From Gammaproteobacteria bacterium (GTDB lineage Bacteria > Pseudomonadota > Gammaproteobacteria > Burkholderiales > Thiobacillaceae): a stretch of DNA of 12,993 nucleotides. The notes beneath the pieces are model-generated. The model worked only from the letters and a program-made list of their open reading frames with translations, had not been told where the DNA came from and did not search any database. The stretch covers positions 1-12,993 of the forward strand of contig JAHJNP010000244.1 of the NCBI GenBank assembly GCA_018820745.1, read 5' to 3'. The translations under genes and the position numbers were made by a program. Each line of letters starts with the position of its first letter. The first letter of the stretch is position 1. Below are positions 6,738 to 12,731 of this stretch, one piece after another.

Positions 6738-7142
6738 TCAGGAAAACTGAACCAGATCGCCGTCGCGGTCGTAGGCCAGATATTTGGAGATCGCGCCGTT
6801 CTGGATCGAGTTGACCATCGTTTTCAGGTGTTCCTGCGCCTCGTCGGCGCTCGGCATCACGCCCGCGCGTCCGGCCAGGCAGGCGACAAACACGATTTTC
6901 CAGTCGTGCCCCATGTGGCGCGATTCCTCGACCAGGTCGGCAAAATCCCCCAGCTCATCCAGCGCCTTGTCGGTACACATCCGCGGGGTCAGCACGCCCC
7001 CCGTTCCGTCCTGAAAACCCTGGTTCTGCGCTGCGGTATAGCCTTCGGGCAGTTCGGGCTGCGTGAAAACGAAAAGCAGCCGTTGTGGTTCGGCTTGCTG
7101 CCTGGCGGCGGTCAGCAGGTCTGCGTAGTTTGAAATGTTCAT
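6738..7142 (-). CDS. Conserved hypothetical, often named 'ribonucleotide reductase subunit alpha'
   Basis: 134 aa. It resembles, from memory, a short protein family found largely in betaproteobacteria that databases often label ribonucleotide reductase subunit alpha. It is far too short for that enzyme and shows none of its radical-site or active-site cysteine motifs, so the label should not be taken as a function. Visible features are a compact mixed alpha/beta sequence with LLFVFTQPELP (22-32), an acidic stretch DELGDFADLVEESR (62-75), KIVFVACLAGR and a conserved-looking tail YLAYDRDGDLVQF. No signal peptide or membrane helix. ATG 7142 is preferred over an in-frame codon at 7202 because the family begins at MNIS and AAGG lies about 10 nt upstream. 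It is transcribed away from the small ORF at 7300. Confidence 0.75.
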   Translation of the reverse strand: MNISNYADLLTAARQQAEPQRLLFVFTQPELPEGYTAAQNQGFQDGTGGVLTPRMCTDKALDELGDFADLVEESRHMGHDWKIVFVACLAGRAGVMPSADEAQEHLKTMVNSIQNGAISKYLAYDRDGDLVQFS

Positions 7143-7245
7143 GCGGCTTGACCTTAATATTTGATAAAGACGGAAACCCAGCGGGCTATCTGAACGTATC
7201 ACTAACCCGGGCTGGCGTCGCGTCCGGCCTGCTTGTTTTTCAGCG

Positions 7246-7272
7246 CCCGCCGGCGGGAACGCCTGCCGGCAG
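7246..7272. repeat. Two adjacent palindromes upstream of the 7300 ORF
   Basis: CCCGCCGGCGGG (7246-7257) and CTGCCGGCAG (7263-7272) are perfect palindromes sharing the core GCCGGC, 16 bp centre to centre. They lie 28 bp before the ATG at 7300 in the divergent intergenic region. They could be an operator pair or RNA hairpins; GC-rich palindromes also arise by chance. Confidence 0.35.
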
Positions 7273-7299
7273 ACGGGGTCATTTTATCTGGAGGCTGCC

Positions 7300-7446
7300 A
7301 TGAACACACACCCGATCCTTGCCCTTATCGGCCCGCTGGCGCTGGCGGGCGGCGCCCGCTACGGCATCCAGGCCGGCATTGCGGCCGGCTTCAGCGGCCA
7401 GGTGGCCAGATGCGGGAGCCGTCGGGAGCCGCGATGCCCAAACTGA
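7300..7446 (+). CDS. Small hydrophobic ORF, 48 aa
   Basis: The ATG at 7300 is preceded by a strong GGAGG (7290-7294) with a 5-nt spacer. Residues 5-33 are hydrophobic and rich in Gly and Ala (ILALIGPLALAGGARYGIQ), fitting one short membrane segment, and the last 12 residues are polar and basic. The stop lies 13 bp inside the next ORF. I do not recognise the family. The tail after about residue 37 runs through the leader of the next gene, so the protein might be a remnant cut by frameshift. The ribosome site argues that it is translated. Confidence 0.5.
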   Translation: MNTHPILALIGPLALAGGARYGIQAGIAAGFSGQVARCGSRREPRCPN

Positions 7447-7694
7447 GCGAATACGTCGAGATGGCTGCAAACGAATATTTGCAGGAGACCGGAAAAGACG
7501 AACTGGATGCCCGCTGGATTGCCGAGTTCTTCCAGGACGGCGGCGTGCAGGACGACTACCCGCGGCAGGACCTGGTCGCATTTGGCGAGCTGGTGCAAAA
7601 GGCGCTGGCCAAAAAGTCCGAGCGGGCCGGCAAGCAAACGCGCTTCCAGCTGGACAAGATCGTCCGCTTCGGCAAACCGCCGCGCAAACCGTAG
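7434..7694 (+). CDS. Hypothetical protein, 86 aa
   Basis: A small soluble protein with no family I recognise. The N-terminal half is acidic and probably helical (KLSEYVEMAANEYL, DARWIAEFFQDGG); the C-terminal third is strongly basic (QKALAKKSERAGKQ, KPPRKP), which could suit nucleic-acid or acidic-partner binding, but this is only composition. ATG 7434 is chosen because GGGAG at 7424-7428 sits 5 nt upstream. An in-frame ATG at 7410 and the longer frame from 7233 have no such site. It overlaps the 48-aa ORF by 13 bp, so the two are likely translationally coupled. It converges with the gene ending at 7768. Confidence 0.65.
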   Translation: MPKLSEYVEMAANEYLQETGKDELDARWIAEFFQDGGVQDDYPRQDLVAFGELVQKALAKKSERAGKQTRFQLDKIVRFGKPPRKP

Positions 7695-7767
7695 GCACCC
7701 GCGCCATCGACCGACGTGCATGACCTCGCCACGGCCGATCGGAGCCCGGGCAAGCGCATCGTGTGCG

Positions 7768-8040
7768 TCAGTCGTACTTGCAGTCGTCCAGATGCGCCCG
7801 CCATTGGGCCTGCAGGGTCGCGTGGGCCGCCGCATCGCCGTTGATCGCGGCCAGCAGTTCAGGGCCTGCCCGCAGCTCCACGCGCTGCCAGCCCGACCCG
7901 GTGGCGCATTCCACAATCACCGCCCATCGCCCCTCCCGGGGTTCGACGGCATAGAGGTGGGCGGAAAGCCGCATGCCTTCGAGGAGGGCGCCCACGGAAG
8001 CGTTGGCCCGTGCCAGGTCGGCTTCGCTAGCGTCTGCCAT
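7768..8040 (-). CDS. Hypothetical protein, 90 aa
   Basis: A small, mostly soluble protein I do not recognise. It has an Ala-rich N-terminal helix, a beta-rich middle (HLYAVEPREGRWAVIVECA, residues 28-46) and a helical, acidic end (AQWRAHLDDCKYD). The start at 8040 is fixed: an in-frame TGA lies two codons upstream. Only a weak GGCGG precedes it, but a short ORF with a strong ribosome site overlaps its start (8027-8098) and may deliver ribosomes. GC-rich codon use matches its neighbours. Confidence 0.6.
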   Translation of the reverse strand: MADASEADLARANASVGALLEGMRLSAHLYAVEPREGRWAVIVECATGSGWQRVELRAGPELLAAINGDAAAHATLQAQWRAHLDDCKYD

Positions 8041-8098
8041 GATTCAGCCGCCAAACCGGGGCGCGGCGCGCGTGCCCGCTGCAGGAAGAATGTCTCAT
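8027..8098 (-). CDS. Possible 23-codon upstream ORF
   Basis: On the minus strand ATG 8098 follows GGAGG (8110-8106) with a 7-nt spacer, the best Shine-Dalgarno near the 90-aa gene. Its 23 codons (Arg/His-rich, no membrane character) end in TAG at 8027, 11 bases past the first base of the ATG at 8040, in another frame. This layout suits translational coupling. The peptide itself resembles nothing I know. Confidence 0.3.
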   Translation of the reverse strand: MRHSSCSGHARRAPVWRLNHGRR

Positions 8099-8235
8099 GC
8101 TGTCCCCTCCAAAAAAACGGCTGAAAAATTCATCATAGTGCCTGGGCGAGCACATTGCTGCCCACGCCAGCCGACCATTGCGACGAACGCTCGGCCTTAC
8201 TGAAAATGCCGCCTAAGATTGAAGTCAACAGGTCG

Positions 8236-8270
8236 CCAGGTAAGTGCGCTTGACGGTGCACGCTACCTGG
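8236..8270 (+). promoter_or_regulatory. Inverted repeat upstream of the GDPD gene
   Basis: CCAGGTA (8236-8242) and TACCTGG (8264-8270) are a perfect 7-bp inverted repeat enclosing 21 bp, inside which GTGC/GCAC can extend the stem. TTGACG (8250-8255) in the loop resembles a -35 box, with no convincing -10 downstream. It ends 38 bp before the chosen start and could be an operator or leader hairpin. Confidence 0.35.
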
Positions 8271-8308
8271 ACATTCGACATCGCTGGAAACAAAGGGGTG
8301 CGCGTCGC

Positions 8309-9169
8309 GTGAGCCGCTACATCGCTGGTACCGAACATATTCCCTGCGTGGGCACCGCCCGCGCCATGCCTGCCGTGATCGCCCACCGCGGCGCCGCCGA
8401 CGATGCGCCGGAGAACACCCTGGCCGCATTCAGGCTGGCCTGGCAGCAGGGGGTCGACGGCATCGAGGGGGATTTTCATCTGACCCGGGATGGGGAAATC
8501 GTCTGCATCCATGACGCCGACACCCGGCGGACTGCAGGCCGGGCCGGGAAGGTTGCCGACGCGACGCTCGCCGAGCTGCGCCAGCTCGATGTCGGTTGCT
8601 GGAAAGGCGAGCCATGGCGCGGCGCCCGCATCCCCACCCTTGGCGAGGTCCTCGCCACCGTGCCTGCAGGGAAGCGGGTGTTCATCGAGATCAAATGCGG
8701 CCCGGAGATCCTGCCCGCCCTGATAGCGGCGCTTGCCGGGGCCGGGATGCAGCCGGGGCAGGCCATCGTCATGTCCTTCGATGCCAGGGTCATCGGCGAA
8801 GCGAAGCGGCTGCTGCCCCAGCTCAAGGCGCTTTGGCTGACGGAGTTCAAGGCCGGCCCGGAAACCGGCGTGCGACCGACCGCGACGGAGATTCTGCAAA
8901 CGCTCGAGAAATCCGGCGCCGACGGCGTCGGCTGCCGCGCGCACCCGGCCGTCGACCCGCCGTTCATGCGGACGCTGCGGGCGGCCCGCAAGGAGGTCCA
9001 CCTCTGGACGGTGGACGATGTGCCCACGGCGAAACGGTATCTGCAACTTGGCGCGGATTCCCTCACTTCGAATCGTGCCGGCTGGCTGAAACAGCAACTT
9101 TGCAGCGAGCCCGGCGCCCCCGGCCTGCCGAACCAGGCGCCCAAGCGCGCGTCGGGCCATACCCGATGA
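8309..9169 (+). CDS. ugpQ: Glycerophosphodiester phosphodiesterase
   Basis: 286 aa. It hydrolyses glycerophosphodiesters from phospholipid turnover to sn-glycerol 3-phosphate and an alcohol; with no signal peptide visible it should be cytoplasmic, like UgpQ. Family motifs are in order: AHRGA with His27-Arg28, PENT (34-37), IEGDFHLTRDG with Glu53 and Asp55 as metal ligands, His68 in CIHD, IEIK with Glu127 and Lys129, and LWTVDD near the end of the TIM barrel. The start is uncertain. GTG 8309 has AAGGGG 10 nt upstream; ATG 8366 begins the conserved core directly but lacks a ribosome site. The open frame extends to a TTG at 8219 without support. About 25 residues follow the barrel. The stop overlaps the next gene as ATGA, so the two are co-translated. 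Confidence 0.88.
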   Translation: MSRYIAGTEHIPCVGTARAMPAVIAHRGAADDAPENTLAAFRLAWQQGVDGIEGDFHLTRDGEIVCIHDADTRRTAGRAGKVADATLAELRQLDVGCWKGEPWRGARIPTLGEVLATVPAGKRVFIEIKCGPEILPALIAALAGAGMQPGQAIVMSFDARVIGEAKRLLPQLKALWLTEFKAGPETGVRPTATEILQTLEKSGADGVGCRAHPAVDPPFMRTLRAARKEVHLWTVDDVPTAKRYLQLGADSLTSNRAGWLKQQLCSEPGAPGLPNQAPKRASGHTR

Positions 9170-10170
9170 ACGGCTTTGTCTCGCAATACGCCCTGTTCCT
9201 GGCCGAAACCGCCACCCTCGTGCTGGCCGTCATCGGCCTGGCCGCCGGCCTCGTCGCCCTGTCGCGCCGCAAGGACAAGGACGCCGGCCAGATCCAGGTG
9301 ACCGACGTCAACCGCCAGTTCGAGGCGGCCGGGAACAGCATCCAGGCCGTGCAGCTTCCCGGGAAAGCCCGCAAGCTGCTGCACAAGCAGCGCAAGCTCG
9401 AACGCAAGGCGCAACAGAAAAGGGCGGAAGCCGAACCCTGCAGCTACCTGCTGGACTTCAAGGGCGATATCCGCGCTTCCGCCTTGACGGCGCTGCGCGA
9501 GGAAATCAGCGCCATCCTGCAGGTGGCGAGGGCGGGCGACGCGGTGTTGCTGCGGCTCGAAAGCGGCGGCGGCCTGGTCAACCGCTACGGGCTCGGCGCC
9601 GCCCAGCTGCTGCGGCTGCGCGACGCCCGGATGCCGCTGACCGTGATGGTGGACACGGTAGCCGCCAGCGGCGGCTATCTCATGGCCGCCGCCGCCGACA
9701 GGATCGTCGCCTCGCCTTTCGCGCTGATCGGCTCCATCGGCGTGATCGCGCAAATTCCCAACTTTCACCGCTGGCTGCAGGCCCGGAATATCGACTGGGA
9801 ACAGTTCACCGCCGGCGAATTCAAACGCACCGTGAGCCTGTTCGGCGAAAACACCGAAGCCGGCCGCACCAAGCTGCGCGAGGAACTGGAGGACATCCAC
9901 GCGCAGTTCCGCGGGTTCGTGCAAGGCCGCCGCGCGCAGATCGACATGGAAAAGGTCGCCACCGGCGAGGCCTGGCTCGGCAGCAAAGCGCAGGAATTGG
10001 GCCTGGTGGACGAACTCGCGACCAGCGACGAAATCATCCGCAGCGCCTGCCAGCGGGGCCGGGTCCTGCACGTCAGTTTCCAGCGCAAGCCGCCGCTGTC
10101 CGAGCGCCTGCGCCTCTCGGCGCAATCCGCCTGGGACGGCATCTGGCAGCCGCCGTACCCGTTCGGCTGA
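9166..10170 (+). CDS. sohB: SohB-type S49 inner-membrane peptidase
   Basis: 334 aa. A membrane-anchored serine protease of the SppA/SohB family, acting on signal-peptide remnants or membrane proteins. An N-terminal signal anchor spans about 10-32. A basic, probably coiled linker (about 64-90, KARKLLHKQRKLERKAQQKR) leads to the peptidase domain from about 94. The nucleophile is Ser168 in VAASGGYLMA and the general base Lys220 in TAGEFKRT, with GSIGVI (189-194) between them: the intact Ser-Lys dyad of S49. SohB of Escherichia coli is about 349 aa, so the length fits. It starts inside the stop of the phosphodiesterase gene (ATGA), forming a two-gene unit. The pairing may reflect envelope turnover; no functional link is known to me. 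Confidence 0.9.
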   Translation: MNGFVSQYALFLAETATLVLAVIGLAAGLVALSRRKDKDAGQIQVTDVNRQFEAAGNSIQAVQLPGKARKLLHKQRKLERKAQQKRAEAEPCSYLLDFKGDIRASALTALREEISAILQVARAGDAVLLRLESGGGLVNRYGLGAAQLLRLRDARMPLTVMVDTVAASGGYLMAAAADRIVASPFALIGSIGVIAQIPNFHRWLQARNIDWEQFTAGEFKRTVSLFGENTEAGRTKLREELEDIHAQFRGFVQGRRAQIDMEKVATGEAWLGSKAQELGLVDELATSDEIIRSACQRGRVLHVSFQRKPPLSERLRLSAQSAWDGIWQPPYPFG

Positions 10171-10191
10171 CCCGGCCTGGCCCATACCGCT

Positions 10192-10234
10192 TGATTCATG
10201 ACGGCGCAGCAAAAAACCGGCTGATTCACGATGG
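10192..10234 (+). repeat. Imperfect 13-bp direct repeat after sohB
   Basis: TGATTCATGACGG (10192-10204) and TGATTCACGATGG (10222-10234) match at 11 of 13 bases, 30 bp apart start to start, close to three helical turns. They lie in the 385-bp gap between sohB and the cytochrome gene. They may be a pair of protein-binding sites or chance. Confidence 0.3.
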
Positions 10235-10313
10235 GATGCGGGTGCGGCTGTCCGCCAGCGTCCACCGGTCCCCCGTCCACGTAATGTGAAAATCACGGCA
10301 AGAGGCACCGGTT

Positions 10314-10339
10314 CCGGGCGCCCGGGACTTGTCTATAGT
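10314..10339 (+). promoter_or_regulatory. Candidate promoter with overlapping 12-bp palindrome
   Basis: CCGGGCGCCCGG (10314-10325) is a perfect palindrome followed 8 bp later by TATAGT (10334-10339), a good -10 box within CTATAGT, which resembles the stationary-phase (RpoS) -10. No good -35 is present, since the palindrome occupies that place. Transcription from here would give a leader of about 210 nt before the cytochrome ATG. Confidence 0.4.
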
Positions 10340-10555
10340 CAAGAAGCCCCGGTGGCGCGCAGGGGCTGCAGCACGCGCCATGGTGGAGCAGGCAAAGCGA
10401 TCGGCGCTGCGCCGAAATCGCGCCGAAGCAGCACCGCCTGGACACGCTCAAAGTGCGCACGGCGCCCCTGCGAGATCGATTGCCTGCAAATATTTGCAGA
10501 TGGCGCTTCTTGAGGGTTGCGGGTTTCAGTCAAACTTCAAACAGGAGGTTTCACC
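10340..10555 (+). other. Non-coding leader region of the cytochrome gene
   Basis: I see no convincing gene in the 385 bp between sohB and the cytochrome. Open frames here start at non-ATG codons without ribosome sites. The region contains a near-palindromic stem TCGGCGC-T-GCGCCGA (10401-10415), the 16-bp palindrome at 10484-10499 and a strong ribosome site AGGAGGT (10543-10549). Confidence 0.5.
10484..10499. promoter_or_regulatory. Perfect 16-bp palindrome CTGCAAATATTTGCAG
   Basis: A perfect AT-centred 16-bp palindrome, 56 bp before the cytochrome ATG. Its length and its contrast with the GC-rich surroundings make it a good operator candidate for a dimeric regulator. In RNA it could be an 8-bp stem only with a minimal loop, so DNA binding is more likely. 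The regulator is unknown. Confidence 0.5.
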
Positions 10556-11128
10556 ATGAGCTATCCCAGGAAAACCCGATCCGTTCAGCTGCTGTTTCCC
10601 GTTGTCGCGGCCCTTGCTGCTGCTCTCCTCGGGCACGCCGGTTCGGCTGCCGCGCAGGGAACGGCCGGGAAGCCGCCCGCCGCGGTCAAGACAATGCAGG
10701 ATTCGGCGATGAAGGCCATGGAGAAGTTCATGGCCATGCCGGCGGACAAGCAAAATGCCTATGTGAAACAGAAGCAGAAGGCATCCATGGAGCGCGGCGA
10801 AGTGGCCTTCAAGGACCCCAGGCTCGGCACCAACGGCTTCTCCTGCGCAACCTGCCATCCTGGCGGCAAAACCAAGGAGGGCAGCGTACCCATGGGCAAG
10901 ATGCAAACGCCGATTCCGAGCCTTCAGGGCGTCGCGGCGGCCTTTCCCAAATTCAAGATCGGCAACGATGCCGTGATAACCCTTGCCGACATGAACAACA
11001 ACTGCATCGTCATGTTCCTCAACGGCGAGCCGTTGAAGACGGACAGCCAGAAAGCGCGCGACCTTGCCTACTACGTGGCCAGTTTGAGCCAGGGGGTGCT
11101 CTATTCTCCGGGGAAACAGGGCAACTAG
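10556..11128 (+). CDS. Exported monoheme c-type cytochrome (SoxA/TsdA-like)
   Basis: 190 aa. A periplasmic electron carrier or part of a sulfur-oxidising or other redox complex. A signal peptide (basic start, hydrophobic 11-28) ends near AAAQ (31-34). One heme site, CATCH (97-101), is preceded by a Lys/Met-rich helical stretch (45-79). The C-terminal part, NNCIVMFLNGEPL (148-160) followed by ARDLAYYVASLS, is like the conserved region of SoxA and thiosulfate dehydrogenase (TsdA), which has a Cys in the same place. Those proteins are larger and often diheme, so this is a relative rather than SoxA itself. Met113, Met116 and Met153 are possible sixth ligands. AGGAGGT (10543-10549), 6 nt from ATG 10556, fixes the start. 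It appears monocistronic and is followed by a strong hairpin. Confidence 0.85.
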   Translation: MSYPRKTRSVQLLFPVVAALAAALLGHAGSAAAQGTAGKPPAAVKTMQDSAMKAMEKFMAMPADKQNAYVKQKQKASMERGEVAFKDPRLGTNGFSCATCHPGGKTKEGSVPMGKMQTPIPSLQGVAAAFPKFKIGNDAVITLADMNNNCIVMFLNGEPLKTDSQKARDLAYYVASLSQGVLYSPGKQGN

Positions 11129-11246
11129 GCATGTCCGCCGCCAAGGCCCAGAGTCCCGGGCCCGGAGCGTTCATCCCCGACTTTAGGCGAGATCGATACC
11201 TTCGCCGCCCATTTGTTCCAGACGGCCGAGGCCGCACCCGGAAACA

Positions 11247-11285
11247 GGGCCGGCACGATAGCGCAAAAACAGTCGTGCCCGGCCC
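11247..11285. terminator. Long GC hairpin between convergent genes
   Basis: GGGCCGGCACGA (11247-11258) pairs with TCGTGCCCGGCCC (11273-11285) along its whole length with one bulged C, around a 14-nt loop. It lies 118 bp after the cytochrome stop and 18 bp before the stop of the minus-strand DUF2892 gene, so it can serve both strands. No T-run follows on either side. The other bases from 11129 to 11303 hold no gene I can support. Confidence 0.5.
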
Positions 11286-11303
11286 GCGGGGCCATTGGCG
11301 TGT

Positions 11304-11519
11304 CTAGCGCACCGTTTTATCCGCCTTCTTCGTGGAAATGCCGAACGGCACGTAGGTCGGACACCAGCCGATGAGGCTGGTCACCAGGAATGCCACCGCG
11401 ACGATGCCCAGAATGATCGCGGCCGTCCCGGTGATCTGGCCGGCGAAATACAGGGCCGCGATGATCGCGACCACGACCAGGCGAATGACTTTGTCCACCC
11501 CACCCATGTTCTGTTTCAT
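11304..11519 (-). CDS. DUF2892 (YgaP-like) small membrane protein
   Basis: 71 aa. An N-terminal MKQNMGGVDKVIRL, two adjacent transmembrane helices (about 12-30 and 32-50) and GWCPTYVPFGIST (51-63) match the DUF2892 family, the membrane domain also fused to rhodanese in YgaP. It should sit in the inner membrane. The Cys in GWCP is typical of the family. Its role is not known; the family often occurs near sulfur-related genes, which would suit the cytochrome next door, though they are convergent. AGGAG 7 nt before ATG 11519 supports the start. A 7-bp inverted repeat (11529-11535 with 11567-11573) reaches into this ribosome site. Confidence 0.85.
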   Translation of the reverse strand: MKQNMGGVDKVIRLVVVAIIAALYFAGQITGTAAIILGIVAVAFLVTSLIGWCPTYVPFGISTKKADKTVR

Positions 11520-11563
11520 CTTGCTTCTCCTGTTCCGACAACTGTTGGAGTCTTCAGCCTAGC

Positions 11564-11653
11564 CTAGAACAGGTGCCGGACAAGCAGCACCAGCCCCGTG
11601 ATCACGGCAAGGCAGAGCATGCATGCCAGGATGAGCTTCACGTATTTGGGCAT
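11564..11653 (-). CDS. Possible 29-aa single-helix membrane peptide
   Basis: ATG 11653 opens a 29-codon ORF ending in TAG at 11564. The peptide begins MPKYVK, continues with one hydrophobic helix (LILACMLCLAVITGLVLLV) and ends RHLF, a coherent small membrane protein with positive charge at both ends. It lies 44 bp upstream of the DUF2892 gene on the same strand, and a candidate promoter starts transcription about 30 nt before it. Against it, there is no Shine-Dalgarno; the bases upstream are pyrimidine-rich. I do not recognise a family. Confidence 0.4.
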   Translation of the reverse strand: MPKYVKLILACMLCLAVITGLVLLVRHLF

Positions 11654-11688
11654 GGGGGTGGGGAGTTGTGAAATGGCCAGGTCGTTTC

Positions 11689-11719
11689 TTTATAGCCAAA
11701 GGATACGGCGTCGCCGACA
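11689..11719 (-). promoter_or_regulatory. Candidate promoter for the 29-aa ORF and DUF2892 gene
   Basis: On the minus strand TATAAA (11694-11689) matches five of six -10 bases. The -35 is weak: TCGGCG (11717-11712) at 17 bp or TGTCGG (11719-11714) at 19 bp. The predicted start is near 11682, about 30 nt before the ATG at 11653. Confidence 0.35.
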
Positions 11720-11769
11720 GGTGCTCGCATTCGTGAGATCCACGTAGCATTTGCGGGCGGTTGGTTTTG

Positions 11770-11799
11770 CTGACAAAAATAATCGTCTCTGACTTTATT
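11770..11799 (+). promoter_or_regulatory. Candidate promoter for the alpha/beta hydrolase
   Basis: CTGACA (11770-11775, five of six), an 18-bp spacer and TTTATT (11794-11799, four of six) lie in a locally AT-rich stretch and give a leader of about 40 nt before ATG 11847. A second, weaker CATAGT lies at 11813-11818. Confidence 0.35.
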
Positions 11800-11846
11800 T
11801 GTCCCGCTCATCCATAGTGGAATGACACGGACACGGAGGGTGAACC

Positions 11847-12665
11847 ATGCGGTGGGCAGCAGTGCTGGGCTTGGGCGCGGCCGTGTATCTGGGGCTGGGG
11901 CTCTATCTCTACGTGTTCCAGGCACGCTACGTCTATTTTCCAGACCTGCCGTCGCGGCAGGTCGATGCCACCCCGGCCAACATCGGGCTGGCGTTCGAAG
12001 CGGTCACACTGCGCACCGCGGACGGCGAAACGCTTGCCGGCTGGTTCGTCGCGGCGCCCGCAGCGCGCGGCACGCTGCTTTACCTGCACGGCAACGCCGG
12101 CAACATCGGACACCGCCTCGATCAGATCGGGGTGTTCCACCGGCTGGGGCTGAACGTTTTCATCATCGACTACCGCGGCTATGGCGCCAGCAGCGGCAAG
12201 CCGAGCGAGCAGGGCACCTATCAGGACGCGCTGGCGGCGTGGAACTGGCTGACGCAGGAAAAACATCTTGCGCCGGAACAGATCGTCCTCTTCGGCGAGT
12301 CCCTCGGCGGCTCGATCGCGGCCTGGCTCGCCGCCCGTCAAGCGCCGGCCGGGCTGGTCATCTATGCCAGCTTCACCTCGGTGCCCGAGATGGCCCAGGC
12401 CTTGTACCCGATGTTTCCGGCATCCCGGCTGGCGCGCTATCGCTACGATACCCGGGCGGCGCTCGGCAACGTGAACTGCCCGCTGCTGATCCTGCACAGC
12501 CCCGAAGACGAGATCATTCCCTTCAGCCACGGACAGGCCTTGCTCGAGGCCGCGCGCGAGCCGAAGCGCCTGGTCGAACTGCGCGGCGGGCACAACGATG
12601 CGTTATGGGTCAGCCGCGATATCTATCCGCGGGAAATCGGGGCGTTTCTTCAACAGTTCTTGTGA
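11847..12665 (+). CDS. Membrane-anchored alpha/beta hydrolase (YfhR/ABHD-like)
   Basis: 272 aa. An N-terminal hydrophobic helix (about 4-24) anchors the protein, followed by YVYFPDLPSRQ, the usual start of the bem46/ABHD13-17 and YfhR type of hydrolase. The oxyanion segment is LHGNAGNIGHR (80-90), then DYRGYGASSGKPSE. The triad is Ser152 in GESLGG, Asp221 in LHSPEDEIIP and His249 in GGHND, all present at the usual spacing, so it is probably an active esterase, thioesterase or peptidase-like enzyme at the membrane. The substrate is unknown. GGAGGG (11835-11840), 6 nt before ATG 11847, supports the start. It stands alone on the plus strand and converges with the next gene. Confidence 0.88.
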   Translation: MRWAAVLGLGAAVYLGLGLYLYVFQARYVYFPDLPSRQVDATPANIGLAFEAVTLRTADGETLAGWFVAAPAARGTLLYLHGNAGNIGHRLDQIGVFHRLGLNVFIIDYRGYGASSGKPSEQGTYQDALAAWNWLTQEKHLAPEQIVLFGESLGGSIAAWLAARQAPAGLVIYASFTSVPEMAQALYPMFPASRLARYRYDTRAALGNVNCPLLILHSPEDEIIPFSHGQALLEAAREPKRLVELRGGHNDALWVSRDIYPREIGAFLQQFL

Positions 12666-12706
12666 AGCCCGGCGAGCCTTGGAATATCGTGTCTGACCAC
12701 TATTTA

Positions 12707-12731
12707 TCCCCCCTCTGCGGGGAAATCTTTT
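12707..12731 (+). terminator. Weak terminator after the hydrolase gene
   Basis: TCCCC (12707-12711) pairs with GGGGA (12719-12723) and a TCTTTT run (12726-12731) follows within three bases. The stem is only 5 bp, but the place, 42 bp after the hydrolase stop and against a convergent gene, fits a terminator. Confidence 0.35.

Noticed and set aside
6738..7142. Ribonucleotide reductase function for the 134-aa protein
   Set aside because: Far too short and lacks the catalytic cysteines; the database name is not supported by sequence.
7465..7484. CTGCAAA...TATTTGCAG inside the 86-aa gene, like the 10484 palindrome with four extra bases
   Set aside because: Lies within codons for AANEYLQ and the changed spacing would alter a dimer site; probably coincidence, though the similarity was noted.
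8476..10308. 610-aa open frame on the minus strand opposite GDPD and sohB
   Set aside because: Low-complexity translation, covers two recognisable plus-strand genes, no ribosome site or motif.
10359..10380. TGGC...CTGC pattern resembling a sigma-54 promoter
   Set aside because: The GG-N10-GC spacing is not met.
10329..10559. 76-aa frame before the cytochrome
   Set aside because: Starts at TTG without a ribosome site, is basic and low in complexity, and runs through the cytochrome's own ribosome site.
11131..11307. 58-codon ATG frame after the cytochrome stop
   Set aside because: No Shine-Dalgarno, Arg/Gly/Pro-rich, runs through the hairpin and into the DUF2892 stop.
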